Assembly: GCA_033030425.1 (NCBI GenBank)
Contig: JAUFSD010000001.1
Span: 1,488,001 to 1,552,000 of the forward strand
Reading direction: 5' to 3'
From: Verpa conica
Lineage: Eukaryota > Ascomycota > Pezizomycetes > Pezizales > Morchellaceae
DNA: 64,000 nt
Positions 47,274 to 61,000 of the stretch are shown here, piece after piece (position 1 is the first letter of the stretch; each line of letters starts with the position of its first letter). The translations under genes and the position numbers were made by a program. Under the pieces are notes generated by a model. The model saw only the letters and a list, made by a program, of their open reading frames with translations. It was not told the DNA's origin and searched no databases.

Positions 47274-50200
47274 ATGGCACCATCCCCTAGTTCTGGTGGA
47301 CGCACCCCTTCAACCCGCGGTCGAGGAAGAGGCCGTCCACGGCTGAGAGGCCGCGCGAATAGTCTGCTGAGTGGACGAAGACGCACCTCTTCTATCCCCG
47401 CGTCGGCTCCAGAAAACTACACTCCCACAGGGCGTCGAAGACCCGTCTACCAAAACGGCTATAGGCCAGGAGGTGCCGGCGGTGGTGGGAGATATATTGA
47501 TCACACCACGGGATCAGTCATTCCAGCAAACATCTACAACATCACACATACTCCCGCGTCCCATAACCGACGGAGAGCTCTGCCGGCCCCGAGTGTGGCG
47601 GTGGCAGATGGAGTATACAAGCCTAGGGAGGAGAAGAGCTATGTCGAGTTTCACCCAGATCTGGACGTGGAGGCTAGCCTGGAATGCTTTTCTGCAGAGG
47701 ACGTGGATGGGGCAAGCTACAAGCCTCCGGATGGGGGCAAGAGTGTCAAGATTGTGGATGTGAAGGAGGAGCTGGAGCCACAGGAGGATAGGTCTGCTGT
47801 TGTGGGGTCAAAGAAATGGGATATAGGGATGAGTCTTGATGGAAATGGCCAGAATGGTGATAGAATGATGGATACAGGCTTTGGTATTGCGGTATCATCA
47901 TTCCCATCCTACTCAGCTCTAAACGGCACTACAATATCCGCGGCATCTATGAATGATATAGATATGGACATGTCAGATGCCCCCACACCCACCCTAACCC
48001 TCACCACCGAAGGTGTCGAAAAACAGCTTAATCCTTACAACCACATTGATCTCCCTATCGACCCTGCTCTTGCCGCCCTTACCCCTCCCCCACCATCAGA
48101 ACTCACTACCCAGATCCCAATCGACCCCGCCCTCTCCCAAGTCGATCATCACCTCACACCACAAACCCCAGCAATCACCCCAACAGAGGAAACAGCAGCC
48201 GGTCACCCCCCCATCACACCCGGCCCTCTAAGATCCTCCCGCCGAGGCGATGATGGCCCCACTCTCGCATCCCTTCGTGCTCACCGCTCCAACGCTGGCA
48301 AACCCCCCATTCGGCAAACCGTCGCTCACCCTCCATCAACAGTCCGTCGACCCCGGAATCAAACAGCCGCACAGACATCCTTTGAAGCTGAGAAGCTCAA
48401 CCTTCCGAAGCCAAGCTACCGGAGAATAACCCCATTTCAGTTTTCAGAGTTTGCATGGTCTTCTTCAGTCGGGTCCACTGGCCCCTATGGCCTCAACAAT
48501 CCCCCGAGATCCTACTCTACGGATCCTGATACCAAAGGTATAGGCAAGCAGCATCAACTTGGACCCTTGATCCGTGGATCAGTAGATAAGTCTATGGTCG
48601 AGATAGGTTACCAACAAACCTCGCTCTACACCCTTCCTTCTACCCTTCTTCGTGACACCCCAGACTCCGGAATTGACGAGGAACTCAACAGTGTTGGTGT
48701 TCCAGGCCGCATTCCAGACCGCGTGGAATATGACATGGATGAACAAGATGATAAATGGCTTACGTCCATCAACTCGCACCGTCTTCTCTCCTCCATCACC
48801 CCCATCTCCCGAGAGGTCTTTGAGATAACAATGACTAAAATCGAAAAGGAATGGGTAGCGTTAGAGAAAAAGATCCCTAAGGTCATTGTAAAGCCCCACT
48901 CCACATCCTTTTCTGCACGTCGTCGTCGAACAACCGGCGATGATGAAGAGGAGGAGGAAGGAAGTGAGGACAGTAAATGTGCAATCTGTGATGATGGGGA
49001 GTGTGAGAATAGCAACGCCATCGTTTTCTGCGATGGCTGTAACCTCGCCGTGCATCAAGAGTGTTATGGTGTTCCATATATACCAGAGGGGCAGTGGCTG
49101 TGTAGAAAATGTCTCACGATACCGAGACAAACAGCGCATTGTATTTTTTGCCCTAATACGGATGGCGCGTTCAAGCAGACTACTACGACAAGGTGGAGTC
49201 ATCTGTTGTGTGCCATCTGGATACCGGAGGTTAGGTTAGCGAACCCGGCCTATATGGAACCAGTCGATGGGATGGAGTTGGTGCCGAAGAGTAGGTGGAG
49301 ATTGGTAAGTCCTAGATTTTTTTTATAACATAGCCTACCTTTTTCTAGGTACCGGTTTCTTTTCTTTTTTTCTCTCGCTAACATTGGTAACAGACATGCT
49401 ATATCTGCAAACAAAAAATGGGTGCGTGCATTCAATGTAGCAATAAAAGCTGTTTCATAGCTTTTCATGTCACTTGTGGTCGACGGGCAAGGCTGCACAT
49501 GAAGATGAAGAATACTTCTGGGCCAGGTGCACAGTTGGAGGCATCAGGACTGAAGGCCTATTGTGATAAGCACGTTCCTGCAGATTGGAGGCGTGAGAAT
49601 GATGTACGCCCCTACGTCTTTCTTAATACATAAGTTACTAACAATCGCACAGGTTGACGAGGCCGTCATGGACGCCATGGAGTTTTACCAAGTAACCATG
49701 GCCGGTCGCAACTGGGGCGACTCTCAGTCAGCCGCTATGGCCCTTCCAGACCCCTCCGAAGAAAACAGTCCCCCCAACGGCATTCTTGTTGGTGGTAATC
49801 TCCCACGCGTAAACTTAACATTTGGTAATAAGCGCAAGCGCAATGCGAATCCAAAATCGGTATGGAAACTCCCCTCTGGTGCACCTGTAATACCGCATGT
49901 TATCTACACCGCAGTCGTCGACTTCCTCTCTCGCTTCAGGGTTCACAAGAGGCAAGAGTATGTTGCGGAGGCGTGTAAATATTGGACCCTCAAGCGGGAA
50001 GCACGTCGCGGCGCAAGTCTGTTGAAGAGGTTGCAACTACAAATGAATAGTTTCACAAGTGTGGAGGTTACAAGGAAAAATTATGCGGCAATGGGACACA
50101 CACAAGGGACTAAGAAGCTAGAGAAGCGGAAGGACTTTGCGGATGGGTTGGTTAGAGATTTGGAGAAGTTGAATGAGGTGACCATGAAAGTCGAAGTGAG

Positions 50201-52257
50201 AGAAAAGGCGAGAGTGGAGGAAGTGGTCTCGCTAAAAGATTTTATGGATTCTGTGTACTTCCCTGAAGTAGCACTGATGAGGGGCATTTTGGATAAAGCT
50301 GAAAGGTGGGCTCTTTCCTTTTATAGGATATTGATGCGGTGACACGTCGTCATGTGAGATCAGCGTAGCATGGCTAACGCCATAGTGTGGGGTGCATAGT
50401 CTCGACCACGAACGTGTCTTTGAGCAAGGATTCTCGCTTATTCGGGACCGGTTGGAGAACCGGTTGTATCCAACCGTGGAATCATTCGCTATGGATATGC
50501 TCTCAGCATTAAACTCTGCGCCAAGTCAACCACTACTAGAATGGAAAATCAATATATCCTCATACATCCCCCCTGTGCTACAGGAGAAGAAGGAGAAGGA
50601 TGATTTTGGTCAAGAAGCGGCAAGTAAGATATTGAAGCAGGTTGAACCGTTGCTGGATGAGGCGGGACTTAAAGAGATAGGGCTGAGAAGCAATTCATTG
50701 GCTATGTCTACTAATGGGAAAGATTTCGCAGCTAGAAATAGGCAGCAACGGATTTCGGTAGGGGGAGAGGACGACGAAATGGAGATTGGTAGGATTGGTA
50801 ATAGTCTTACTGGTGCTAACGGCGTCGGCACGAATCCTATTACTAACGGTGGTATGGATTTTGGCGACGATGATGCCGAGGGGGAGGATGAAGATGTGGA
50901 AGTAGAGGATGTAGATGAAGACCAGGATGCGGAAGGTGAGGATGACGATGACATACAAGAGAAGGAAGAAATGGAGGAGCCCGAGGAAGCAGAGAATGAC
51001 GAGCCTGCTCCAGTAAAGCCCATGAAAGGGACTACTCCGAAGTTGAAGGCGGGGGCAGGAGGTATCAATGGAGTACCATCTCCATTGATGAATATGAATA
51101 TGTCAGTACCCGCTGCAAGCACCACGGTACTGGGCTATTGGACCGATGGTCATCCACCGTGGTATATGAAAGATAATGAACCAAAGGGACTTGACATTGT
51201 TGACTCGTATATTAGGAAGACACCTACGCCGACACCAAGACAAACAAGCCCAGTGGCCGAGACGAATGGCACTAAGTCGACGATTTTGGCTTCTCCAAAG
51301 AAGAAAGCGCTGGCCTCGCCAAAGAAAGTATCATCTTCGCCTAGAAAGAAGCCACCAGTTTCACCAGCTAAAAAGGCTTCAGCCTCCCCAATTAAAAAAC
51401 CATCGTCTTCGCCAGTTAAGAAAAAGCTATTCTCCCCAGCAAAGAAAACACCTACTCTGCACAAGCAACAGAATGGGGTAGAGAAACAGGGGGTAGCTGG
51501 TGAGCTTGTTACGGGGGCAGGGCCTACAGAAACATCTATACCACAGCGAACCGAAGTTGTCCCGAAGACTCCAGAGGCAGGATCACCAGTAGATAAGCCA
51601 GCCGCTATACACACACCACCAAACAAGGATGTACCAATAGTCAAAGTTCAGCGCGCCTCGGCCGGACCGAAAATCAAGAAATCAGACACGGACTTTGCCG
51701 AAAACGAAGATCTAATGGGAGGCTATCGACTTGAAGATCTCCCCTCCCCACTAGGAACTGATGGCTCGAACCAGAGCCCGGACCAAGAGAAGGTAGACCC
51801 TAATATCCCTACACTTCCGGCACAACAGAGCACTCTAGCCGCATTTGTAGCTTCTACAAATACTACTACAAATGGGGTTGGGGATCATGATAATACAAGC
51901 GTTCTTTCTGACCCGCCGGATGACGACGATGTGGATATTGACGCAGAAGGGTCCACGGAAGACGAGATTGAAGCGTTGGATAGAATGGATGTTGACGTTG
52001 TCGAGGAGGAGGACGAGGATGATGAGGATATAGATGCTGAAGGCGAGTTGGAGGAGCTAGAGTCTGAGTCTGGAGGATCTAAAGGGGACGGCTCACCGGG
52101 GAGTAGTTCAGGTGGCTCGGCGAAGAAGAGTAGGAAAGGTATGGTGTTTGCTAGGCAGAGTAATGGTAGGTTCGGACCGATGAAAACTAGCGGTACTGGT
52201 AGAGGAGAAAGTGGGGGTGGCGGTTGGAGAGGGAGAGGGAAGAAGAAGAGGTGGTAG
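47274..52257 (+). CDS. NTO1: Nto1-like PHD-zinc knuckle-PHD protein (BRPF/Jade class)
   Basis: Four exons (47274-49304, 49394-49603, 49653-50305 and 50400-52257) give 1,583 residues. The start 'MAPSPSSGGRTPSTRGRGRG' opens a basic, disordered N-terminus. An EPL1-like helix ('EVFEITMTKIEKEWVALEKK', about 514) precedes PHD1 ('CAICDDGECENSNAIVFCDG', then 'LAVHQECYGV'; about 569-615). Next come a zinc knuckle ('CIFCPNTDGAFKQT' with 'WSHLLCAIWIPE') and PHD2 ('CYICKQKMGACIQC' with 'CFIAFHVTCGRRARLHM'). This PZP unit marks scaffolds of MYST acetyltransferase complexes. A helical region follows ('VDFLSRFRVHKRQEYVAEA'). No clear PWWP or acetyl-lysine bromodomain is seen. The last exon has long acidic runs and a cluster of SPxKK repeats. 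By family knowledge Nto1 is the histone-reading scaffold of NuA3-type H3 acetyltransferase. It is divergent from cystinosin. Confidence 0.93.
51283..51455 (+). repeat. SPKK-like repeat cluster within NTO1
   Basis: Seven spaced copies of Ser-Pro-x-Lys-Lys (SPKKK, SPKK, SPRKK, SPAKK, SPIKK, SPVKK, SPAKK) lie at about residues 1259-1315. Spacing is 8-9 residues. The DNA repeats are diverged, so they are an old protein-level repeat. Confidence 0.85.
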
Positions 52258-54649
52258 GCAAATTCATAATGTTAATTACTCTGGCTCGGTTTACATTTTG
52301 TATTTTTACCTTTTTTTTGATCGCTGACAATTCTTTTTCTTTCTTTTGTTTGATTGGATGGAATGAAATGTATGCACCGATGGGAGGGGAATAACTTTGG
52401 GAACAGGAATGGGTTTGGGTGTTTTTATCTTTTATCTTTTATCTTTGTGCCTGTAGCAAGGATTTCTTTCTTTACTTTTCTTATAACTAGGGATAGGAAT
52501 GGTGTTTCGACTTTTTCTTTATTTCTATACTATTCTTTCCTCCTCTCCTCTTTTTATATGGTCGATGTTTCCATCTTGGTATGAACTCTTAGGCCTAGAG
52601 GTTTTCCTTTTTTTTCCCTGATGTCTGTGGGGGGAGAGTGCCCTGTAGTTATTATAACGTCTAGGCGGTAATATAATTGGAATGATTGTGATTGTATTGA
52701 GGTTCATGACTACTGTTATCTATGGGGGTCTTGGATACTTTTTCTACATGGATCATGGTTATTCTGGTGTCTCTTATAGCATGTGAATAGGCTCGGAGTT
52801 GGTTGTAAGGCGATCCAGTGTTGCTCTCTAGCCTTGTTGGTGACTATATTGTGACTCCTATCTCTATAGCTGTATAAGTTGTAAAATTATGTTCTAATAC
52901 TCTAGGCTCGAACCCCCCCCCATCTTCTATTATCACTCACCAGGTTATATAGCCTCTAGCCACATATCATATCCTTACCTAAGCCAAAGCTGTAGATGTT
53001 TGTTTTCTCTAAACATTACCAGGAGTATCCAATCGACCTTTTTTAACGAATGTGACCCCAGTAAACCGCTCCGGGCCTTTGCGTCCCTTGGGATATTACT
53101 TATTGTATAATAACCCCATACGTAACTATTAGGACTCTAGCTTCCTATAACACTAAATGACATAGCACACTTTATTGACTTTCGTATTTAATAAATATAA
53201 CTACAACTTCCCATAACCTTATGATGTAAGAGGGAAAAAAAAAAAGGAAAAAAAAAAAAAAATTTCTCCTTAACTCTTGGCACAACCCACCTACCCATTG
53301 TTTCACACCAGAGAGAGTTCGAGAGAGTTCAAGAGAGGTACAACTCGGCTCCGTATGTGTAGTTTTCGCTTATCGGTCGGTACCTGCAGTCAGCCTGTCT
53401 GCGACGGCAGGGAAGTACCCGCAGAGCCTCAGGTCCATCCAATCTTTTGTCGGAAAAACGGCAATGAGTAGATCTATTGGGAGAGTTTGAGTGTGTGTGT
53501 GTGCATGGATAGAAAAAATAGCGCTTAGTAGCCCATTTACTCTTATGGTATCTTTGGAAGATCGTGTAAGGATTGAGAAAAATTGAACCTATAATATGTA
53601 CATGTAGTATTCCCCCCCCCCCTCCCTCTCCGGCCCCCTAATTAGATATTCTAGGGTTTGGTTTATCTATGTATCTATACTATAGATTCAGTTTGAGAGG
53701 GAGGGTGGTTGGTGGTTATAAATGATTTTTGTTTTGTTTTTTTTGTTTTACGGGATCTACGATCCATACATATGGTCTATTACGTAGGCTTTTGAAACCC
53801 AAAGCCTGATTAACAATGACATAAGGATTCCCGCAGTCAAAACGCCCCTGCGTAAAAAAAAATACAAGTTACAAGGCTATGCTAGTAGGGCTGTTATTGA
53901 TACAACTATGACTTGTTTCCAAGGTATACATGGACTAGGAGATAACTTTAGCCCTGGCATCATCACCCTAGCACCCGATCCCCCCCTTTTTTATATATGA
54001 TTAAGAATATTACACACAGTTTCAAGCTGATCTTTCCCCTAACCTAAAATTCTTTTAGCAATCCAGAACCATACAAAGTCAAAACACCGAGTGATAAGAG
54101 AGTCCCTCTACCATGCGCACTTCAAAACCGGTAGCTGTGACTCCTCCCCCCGGTAGCGAGAGAGAGAGAGAGAGAATGAAAAGCAAAAAACAGTGTAAAC
54201 GACAGCACCAAACCGCTTATATTGTTTGACAGATAATCTACCAATACTCAATAGGCAGGTAGGATTTTAGAATATTCTTCGCTATCTAGGCGGCCCCGGC
54301 CCCGGAATTTCAAAGTTTTAAGCTTACATGCACTCAGGGTCCTTTCTTACCTACTCTAAGTAGCAGTAAACTCTTTTATTCCCTGATGAAACGACCATTC
54401 GCTTATCGCCAGCCAGCCACGTTTATTGGAACCACGTTACGAGCCAGCCCACCCCCCACCCCCAAATATATCAAACACCAGCAAACAATGTATAATCAAC
54501 AGTCATATTATGGATAAATTTACATGAATTTGTTACAAAAAAAAAAAAAACTCCTCCCAAAACACCCCGGTGCGGTTTTATAAAAAAATAAATAATAAAT
54601 AATAAAAATAAAGTTTTACCATGATCCAGCATGAATTTTATTCACTCAT
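52258..54649. other. Intergenic region, no gene seen
   Basis: T-rich NTO1 3' flank, then AT-rich DNA with poly-A/T and poly-C runs (near 52,915, 53,235 and 53,610) and a short (GA)n at about 54,160. No coding or RNA signal recognised. Confidence 0.5.
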
Positions 54650-55068
54650 TTATTTAGAGACTGCCATTCCCATATCTTTCGCGCAGCTGTTGAATATTTC
54701 TTCACAGCTACTACCCGAGCAACCTGAAGTTTTCGCACTAAAGGGAGGAGATGTTAGTAAGCGCTTCTATAGTGAATAGAAGGGGCGGGGGAGATAATAC
54801 TTACATGCAAGTCTTGCAGTTGCTCTCTACAGTTGCCTGGTCGCCAGCGGGGACATCGTAGAAATCTAGGCCTTGGTTCGCGTCAAAGGCTATGGTCATA
54901 CACTTGTTGTACTATATGTATTCATTAGTTTTTTTTTTTTTGCTATGACTTCTGAGGGGGGTATGGGTAGGTTACGTCAACGGCAGTAGCTCTAGGCTCA
55001 TTGATGGGTGCAGCGCTAACAGCGGCTAAGGTGATTGCCTGGAGGAGGAGGATGTTCTTGATCTGCAT
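54650..55068 (-). CDS. Small secreted cysteine-containing protein (effector-like)
   Basis: Three short exons (55068-54976, 54911-54805 and 54737-54650) join in frame over canonical introns (GTAACC...TAG and GTAAGT...TAG) to give 95 residues. The start is the ATG of 'MQIKNILLLQAITLAAVSAA', a textbook signal peptide with a likely cut after 'VSAA'. The mature part of about 75 residues has six cysteines ('YNKCMTIAFDANQG', 'ESNCKTC', 'SGCSGSSCEEIFNSC'), enough for three disulfides. There is no membrane segment or GPI tail. I know no family match. Size, secretion signal and even cysteine number suggest a secreted structural, antimicrobial or effector-type protein, but no function is assigned. It stands alone between long non-coding stretches. 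Confidence 0.78.
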
Positions 55069-58000
55069 GTTGAGGGTATTTAAATTGTTGTGAGGGATGG
55101 GAGATAGTGGTATTGGTATCGGTATCGGTATATAGTATATGAAGAGTGGTTTGGTACTTGTATTTGTAGTGGTTGGGTACTGGTATTTGTATTCAACTCT
55201 GATGCTTGGGGGAATAATTCCATGGGAGACGGGGGCGATGGGAATGGTATTTATTCACGAGGCCCCACTGGATTAAATGGTTAAGAGGTGGCTTAAGAAG
55301 AAACAAGCTAAGTTTCATCGCGGGTCTTCGGTGACGCTACCGGACTACGTTACCCTCCGCTTTGCAATAGATTAGAATAACAAGCACTTGCTCGTTTATG
55401 GCCAGGTAGGGTCCCTGGAAGGGTAATCTGCTAAACTAACGTGTTGGGGCAGGGGCCATTTTGGGCTAATCAAGGGCTGTTAAGCACAGGGCCTTTACCA
55501 GAGAACTGGTAAAGAAATATCCCTAACCTATGTAACGGTTGCCCTGCTTAACCTTTTCAATGGGAGCAAATAAGCAATGGATCGCCGGAGACTCGGGGCC
55601 TTCCGACGTATTCCGTAGATGACAAAGTATTATAAATGTATGTAATAGCAGTCTCTTCTATGCGGGGGGCAGTGCTCGAGCTTCAACTCTTTTTGTGTGC
55701 CACTCAACGATTCTCATGCCCGACGGATTACGTTGCGGGGTGATGTCAGGTGCCAAGCTTTAGTTTTTATATTGCGTCGCGGCAAAGTCACGGTGAATAA
55801 CTACCTGTACTTAGCCGTGACATCACTGCAGGATCAACAAAACTTTTCTTTTCTCTCTCGTTAAAAAAGATAATTTTAATTCCCGATACTTGCTCTTGCA
55901 TGTACTAAAGAGAGGGGTATCCTCTGCTTTGCTTAGATGAGTAGTCCCCGGGCCGGATGCCCGTGGAAGATGAAGCTTTTTCAACCGGAATATGATCTTA
56001 TGATCTCAACTAATCATGTGCTTGGGCATGCCGACATGCGGATTAAGTGACTGGTGGTAAAATGATATAGGGACATGAAGTGCTATGAAACTTCCAAAGG
56101 CTTGAATGAAGGACTCTACGGGCCTGCGGTCCTTGGCAGTAACAGCGAGTGATCTATGATGGAGCTGGCATACCCACGCTCTGCAGGGAGAGAACAAATT
56201 TCCAGGTTACGCGGCAACGGCCACCCCCAGTCAAAGCTAATGAGAAGCACAACTGCACAAGTTCCTATAATTTGCCTGTTTATCCTGCAATTATTCTCAG
56301 CACAAATCAAGTTTCTTCAATCCTAATTCCTGTGTTACAAACCCCCCCCCTAGGGCTAGGGAGATGCACACCCAGAAAGATACGCGCTAGAGTGACCGCC
56401 ACCTCTAGAGTCGTCGTATGCTTTAAACGAAGCGCTCACAATTCAACCAATCAGTACAAAGATCTGATTTCCCCCCCTTCACTCACGGACGACATCCGTA
56501 AGTGCGCCACCACGCAGGTCGTCGTAAACCCTGACGAAGACGGCCTTTGGCCTATTGGCTATGTCTAACCAGCCAATCGGTAAAAGAAACTTAATTTTTT
56601 TTCCTGCCCTGTAAAAACTTTTCACTTTGTTCAGGGCACCCCTCGGCATTCGGATGCTGCTAGGGCAGAGAGAGAGAGATATGCTGATACAGCAAAGGAG
56701 GTCGGGTCACACCCGGTTGTTAATGTTACGTCAGCAGTATATACGTCAGCGTCGCGTCAGTCACCTATGTACCTACTACTAGTATATACTTCATACTCTG
56801 CGTAAAACTTGTAATACGAAGCTGCTCAAAGGCCAAGCTGATGGTAACTCGGGGTCTCAATTGATAGCCATTGATGGTTTCTAGAGACCTTGCTCGAGCC
56901 CGGGCGTAGGGACCGTATTGAACCAACTCCAGGAGGTAGGACAGCTAGGGTATGCTATGTGGGGTACCGGAAGTGGATATCATCCTGATATCCGATTCAG
57001 ACTTGTGTAAGGTTATAAGGCTGCTGGAGTGGGGGAAGGGAGACAGGGGTGTAACCAGGTAAGATAAAGGCAGTGGTCATGTGTCAGCGACTCGGGCCCA
57101 GGCTGGTTAACCGACAAGCCCTAGGTAGGACTTGAGGGTTTTGAGCTGGGGCTCAAAGCCACCTTCTAGAAGTCTTTAGGTTAGTGGCGCTTAGGTACAA
57201 TGCCTCGCAAAGCGGCACTTCCGGAGACACTAGAATACTCGGGGTCGGGCATGCATATAGAAAGGGCAGAAAGCGCTTGGTAGTGCCTTTTAGATGTGCT
57301 CACCTTGTCGAGCTGAGCAAAAGAAGGATCGGGGTTGCTTTTGGTCCAGGGGTTAATCTTTCTCGCCTAGTACCCAGGCACAACTTTCCTTTGCCACTAT
57401 TTTTCAGGATGGGTATACCGAAATGACGCAGTGACTATCTCAACTCAGCGAGTATTTGCTAGGGCGGCAAAATCAGGGGGTTTGAGTAACAGGGAAAGGT
57501 TTTCTACGGGTAGGACTTGGTAGTATAAATTTCATAATAGGGTTAGACAGTCTGGAAAAGTAGTTTATCTAAGTATTTAGTTGTTTCCACTTTAAATAGA
57601 GACTACTGTTATATTTCATACGAGACCTATCTATAGTTCTATATAGGGCGGCTCTACTCATATAGCATTTATGGCGCTACAGGACTGATTTCTATTAGTT
57701 ACTTTAGATATTACTTTGGCTTGGAAGAACTGTGGACCTGCATCGGCGCAAATGCAAGCCACCCCCAAACTATCTACTAAACGCCTAGTAGATGTCGTTG
57801 AAAGGGGCCAATAACAAATAGCCTTGGCAATTTCTTTTCATGCTATGCTTGGTTATTTGCACTCTTATTTAGTTGGTTGATGCCTAGATATTTCTAGCGT
57901 CCATAGTACGTTTTGTTGACTTAGATTTTTAACCATGAACCTGTCATGAACCTGTCATGAGCCGTTAGGTTAGTAGATTATAGAGCGACGGCGGACATAT

Positions 58001-61000
58001 TTCCATTTTGGGAGGCATGCTTCTTTAGCAGTCCGAATCAACAATCCTCGCTGTGTCACCGAGTAGCCATTGGGCTGCTTGTATTAGGAGATAGAGGTCT
58101 GGTAACATTGAGCTAGGCCTCTTTGCTAGCTACCTAAAGTACTACCGGTAATTGAGAAAAGGGGGGGAGGGGGAGGTTGGGACATAATTTTGACAGGTCC
58201 ACAGGCCGTTACTCTTTTTGGTAATTAAATGTCGATCCAGTGAGCAAGTACCCACTAGTGGTCCTACAGAAATTGACCCCGGGGAAAAACCCACATATAT
58301 ACCGTGAGAAGTTCCCTACCATCTCGGTACAGTTTCTGGTAGAATTATTGTGAAAAACAAAGGTTAGCGGACAAAGGGGTTTTGTGTCCAGTGTCCAGTA
58401 CTAGAATCTTCGCTGGAGATGTCAAATACCAAATCATATTTGTGAGCCCTGGGTAGCGACGTACTTTCGTATTAGTTCTGCCGGAGACTGTGGAGTACTA
58501 TTCTATCCCCCACTCTATCATGGACCTCGGCGACCTTTTGACTTTTTCAACACCCTTTACTATTTCTGATATATAGCCCGGGGCCTTTTCGGGGAAATGA
58601 CTGCGGAGGGTAGTGTGGTCCGCTTATCTCTATCCCGAGACACTATTATTCCGTACGCTGCTAAAAACCGGTAGGACCTGTCTCAGGCGACTGCCGAGTG
58701 CCGATTTTAGTGCGTAGGCTATTGTTAATATATACTGGACTATTGAGGTGGTGGTTAGTGCCATTAATCGTATGGAAGTTTGAGTTAGTATATAATATGT
58801 AAACACTGAATCCTTAACTTGTAAGTCACCAGCGATATAATATCACATACGATATAACGAGAGTGGATTGTTATAGAGTATAACCTGTAGGATGGGATAA
58901 CTTGATTGGTATATTTAAAAGAACTGGGTTCCGCCACTATAATCTACTGGTGTTTTTATACCCTCTCGACCTGGTATTTGTCATAAGGCCCGGGGAAACT
59001 TCTATAATTTCTATAAGGTTATTCTAGCAAGTAGTGGGTATTATTAGCCTCAAACTTATATCAAGTATAGAGGGTTGCATGTACTTAAATGATAAATTCA
59101 TTCATTCATTCATATCAAGTATAGAGGTGTAAGAATAAACCCGAGTGACCTACAAGTCATAAGAAACGTAATTTGGAAGCCTTTTGTTTGTATATGTACC
59201 TATTCAGTATTAAGTAGCTGTATAATCGAAATCCTGAGTATGAGTCTATACCAAGCTTAAAGCAAAAAAAACTCAGATCGGTTGTGAGCCGAGTGATAGA
59301 ATGTGACCCACTGGTAATGAATAAGTGCATGGCGACCCACTGCCACACCACCCACGTTCTTCCCTACCAGCAAGTACAGACCACAGAGAGCAATTTAAAA
59401 CCCTTGCACAATCTCTAGGTGGTATTTTGCTTCCTAATCGACTAAATCACCAACAACTTTAAGAGGCCTGTCTTCGCTAGGAGAGATACACTTAGGCTTC
59501 GACGAGGGGGTCTCAACGGCAAGGAGACTTCAGCCCTAGTTCAGTGCTGGTTTCGACCCCATCACAGAAATATCATATATTACCATGAGTTTCCAAACAT
59601 GTAGTAACCCCGCTATCACCCCCCATACATTCTCTCCTACGAAGATGATCGATTCTCGGTACCTCTAAAGACGCACTATAAAAAACCAAACAAGACCAGT
59701 ACGTTCCAGCACGCTTTTAACAGTCATATCCTAACACCAGACTCTTAAAAAGCCGTAAAAGTTCCACAGATGAGATGGAGCTAAGACGCTGGAAGGCCTG
59801 GTATTTTTATTTCTATTTATTCATGTTTTGGGGACCGGTATCGTCAGAACCGCAGGGTCCAAGAGTTCAAATCCTCCATCATCAAGTAGTCGCTGAGTCA
59901 GTACACAAATCCACAAACCAGAAACGAATACTAACCTAGTTAGTTATAGAACTTACCTTTTATAGTCGCGAGGCCACCCATCAGAGATAAAGCCACCCAT
60001 CAGAGGTGAAGCCACCCCCACCGGAAAGAAATTCTGGTACATCGCCGAGTAGACTCATTAGTAAAAAGGACGACTCTGTGATTTCATATATACTTATGCT
60101 GTGGTCGACGGATGGGTTTTCCCAACACCATGGCTTGATAGCTTTTTGCGGGAAGGGGTACTGTCTTGTGGTAACCCCCCCCCCCCCCCAGCGGATGGGT
60201 GACAAGTGTGTGGAATGATCAAAAAATGGTAGACCTACAACACATGGAAAGTACGCTGGTAGAAAAAAAAGAGCATCCCCCATCCAAGTATCAGTTCTAC
60301 ATACGAAAGAGAAAAAACGGAAAATCAGCAATAAAAGCCAACAGACTACATCTTTCCTGCCTCTACTACCTTGATCAGCTCCCCTAACCGGAATCATCAA
60401 CCTACAGAAAACAGCATAAAACCCCCATGAAAAAACAAAAACAAACAACCCTATGGAGGAAACACATTCCTTTCTACAACCCGAAAGAAAACGATGATAT
60501 AGAATCGTGCATCTGTTTTCTCAGTGCCGAGGGTAGTCGATATGTATTATCCTCACCTCCCCCACTAAGAAAACTATCGAGAAAAAAAAATAAAACGAAT
60601 CTCCTTACGGGTATAAGAGTTGGGGAGAACAAAGTATGTAAAAAAAAAAGGAGCTAGATAATAGGCGACTTTGTACAGTATTACAAGTCATCTAGACAGC
60701 TTTGTGTTTTTTTCCCCTTCAAATCTACTGGATTAAGTCTATCTTTTGTCAAGAAAAAAAAAAAAAAAAAAACATGGGATAAACTATGAACAAGAAGTAC
60801 CCTCTTTTTTTTTAAAAAAAAAAAAAAAAAAGAAACCGTATCAGTACCTCTAATCGTATAACGGTTGGGTGTTTATCGAGACTGAGTTAATACAACACTT
60901 TCATTCACTCATGCTACAAAAAGGTTCTAAAGCCACTTCTTCATCTGAATATTTGTATACAGGGTGTTAGGTATGTTTTAGAAGCTTGTGGGCTGAATGA

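Noticed and set aside
57184..57426. 81-codon plus-strand frame
   Set aside because: No motif, no splice context, no neighbouring exons; length is within chance expectation.
59840..59900. Possible tRNA (B-box-like 'GAGTTCAAATCCTC')
   Set aside because: No A box at proper spacing and no cloverleaf pairing.
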